A stretch of 64,000 nt of DNA, taken from the NCBI GenBank assembly GCA_002733705.1, contig NVWP01000030.1:1-64000 (forward strand), in the 5' to 3' direction. Positions 63,365 through 64,000 of the stretch are shown one piece after another. Positions within the stretch are counted from its first letter, which is position 1; each line of letters opens with the position of its first letter. The translations under genes and the position numbers were made by a program. This stretch comes from Henriciella sp. (GTDB lineage Bacteria; Pseudomonadota; Alphaproteobacteria; Caulobacterales; Hyphomonadaceae). The notes beneath the pieces are model-generated. The model was not told the DNA's origin, searched no databases, and saw nothing but the letters and a program-made list of their open reading frames with translations.

Positions 63365-64000
63365 TCAATTGCGGTCGAAGGCAATGGTGTAGAGGACCGG
63401 ATCGCCCTGCCGGTCCCCCGGCGGTGTCATGGGGACCAGCCAGTTGGGAATGTCACCGCGCTCCAGCGCGGCGGCGAAACTGTCAGGGGCCCGCTCGGCA
63501 TAGGTTTCCAGCTCATTCAGTCCCGGACAGTAGAGAAGGTGGGTCGCGCCCGTGCGGGCCATCTTCTCGCGCGCAACATCGACGGGGCCGGTATAGATGT
63601 TGAGGGCCCGCCCCAGCGCTTCTGGATTGCGATGATAAGGTGCTGCGGTCGCATAATGGCGGGTGTGATAGATCAGCGGCGCGCCGAGATCGATGGGTGT
63701 AAAGACCACCATGCGCGGCGCCGCGCCAATCTGGGCGAAGGCGGCTGCTGATGTGCAGTCGGTTTTCGTTTCGCTGGACGCATCGTCGGCAGCGATCAGG
63801 CGGGGCAGGCGCCAGCCGACCGGAGATACGAGAAGGGCCGTCAGCACGAAGATGAGCGCCGCCTGCGAGCCCCGGCGTGTGTACCAGTGGCTGAAGGCAA
63901 GACCGGTTACGAGCCCGCCTGCGATCGCGGCGAAGCTATGCGAAAGCATGGCCGCACGCAGCTGCCAGAGAGAGAGGGCGAAACCGGCGAGACAGAAGCC
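63365..64000 (-). CDS. Membrane protein, C-terminal part (runs off the edge)
   Basis: The frame is open to the right edge, so the N-terminus is missing. The visible part has two or more hydrophobic segments (FCLAGFALSLWQLRAA and FAAIAGGLVTGLAF, then AALIFVLTALLVSPV). A soluble C-terminal domain with several cysteines follows (RTGATHLLYCPGLNEL). It looks like the end of a polytopic protein such as a GT39/GT83 enzyme or O-antigen ligase type, but too little is visible to decide. It lies upstream of amn. Confidence 0.6.
   Translation of the reverse strand, partial: GFCLAGFALSLWQLRAAMLSHSFAAIAGGLVTGLAFSHWYTRRGSQAALIFVLTALLVSPVGWRLPRLIAADDASSETKTDCTSAAAFAQIGAAPRMVVFTPIDLGAPLIYHTRHYATAAPYHRNPEALGRALNIYTGPVDVAREKMARTGATHLLYCPGLNELETYAERAPDSFAAALERGDIPNWLVPMTPPGDRQGDPVLYTIAFDRN

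Overview
The window looks like chromosomal DNA from a GC-rich alphaproteobacterium, most likely of the Hyphomonadaceae/Caulobacterales type. This rests on content I can read directly: an Oar-like and a zinc-type TonB receptor, a YdbH/YnbE cell-envelope pair, a DUF4167 protein, a UrcA-family protein, and the cluster SUV3-like helicase - S4 protein - TerB protein - seven-iron ferredoxin - CarD, followed by rpoH and clpB. I see no rRNA, tRNA, CRISPR array, prophage or insertion sequence. Genus is inference.

Layout. 1-3776 (minus): ydbH, ynbE and a partial EF-hand gene that appears frameshifted at the left edge. 3992-8599: M23 envelope peptidase, small lipoprotein, UrcA protein and secreted S9 peptidase. 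8637-18860 (minus): heat-shock and information-processing block (clpB, rpoH, carD, fdxA, TerB, S4, SUV3-like helicase, GT39 enzyme). 19079-24184 (plus): Oar-like receptor and the agmatine-to-putrescine genes aguA-aguB. 24190-25975 (minus): two tandem membrane proteins that look like cut-down heme-copper oxidase subunit I. 26065-36617: zinc peptidase, Lpd-type flavoprotein with a probable CTG start, phasin/HhH protein, murI, orphan PstS-like protein, APH kinase, GT4 enzyme and bifunctional putA.

36651-48278: lipoprotein, a stand-alone domain head-to-head with a serine hydrolase, then nrdA and nrdB. The two nrd genes are separated by about 6 kb of accessory DNA (an AT-richer two-gene cassette, REP-like inverted repeats, a zinc-type TonB receptor operon with a Zur-like operator, and two LpxR-like proteins), but both carry NrdR-box pairs, so they should still be co-regulated. 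48419-64000: CBS-GGDEF-EAL protein, DUF4167, prfA-prmC, MAPEG, a CE15-like esterase, a DUF1214/DUF1254 pair, small secreted proteins, ispG, two TadE-like pseudopilins, an MFS transporter, a phosphatase, amn and a partial membrane protein at the right edge.

The most unusual content is the 24190-25975 pair. Both proteins keep the two histidines that in cytochrome oxidase hold the low-spin heme, with an identical 129-residue spacing, but lack the high-spin-heme histidine and the CuB motifs. I infer one-heme membrane proteins derived from oxidase subunit I. I do not recognise a described family for them.
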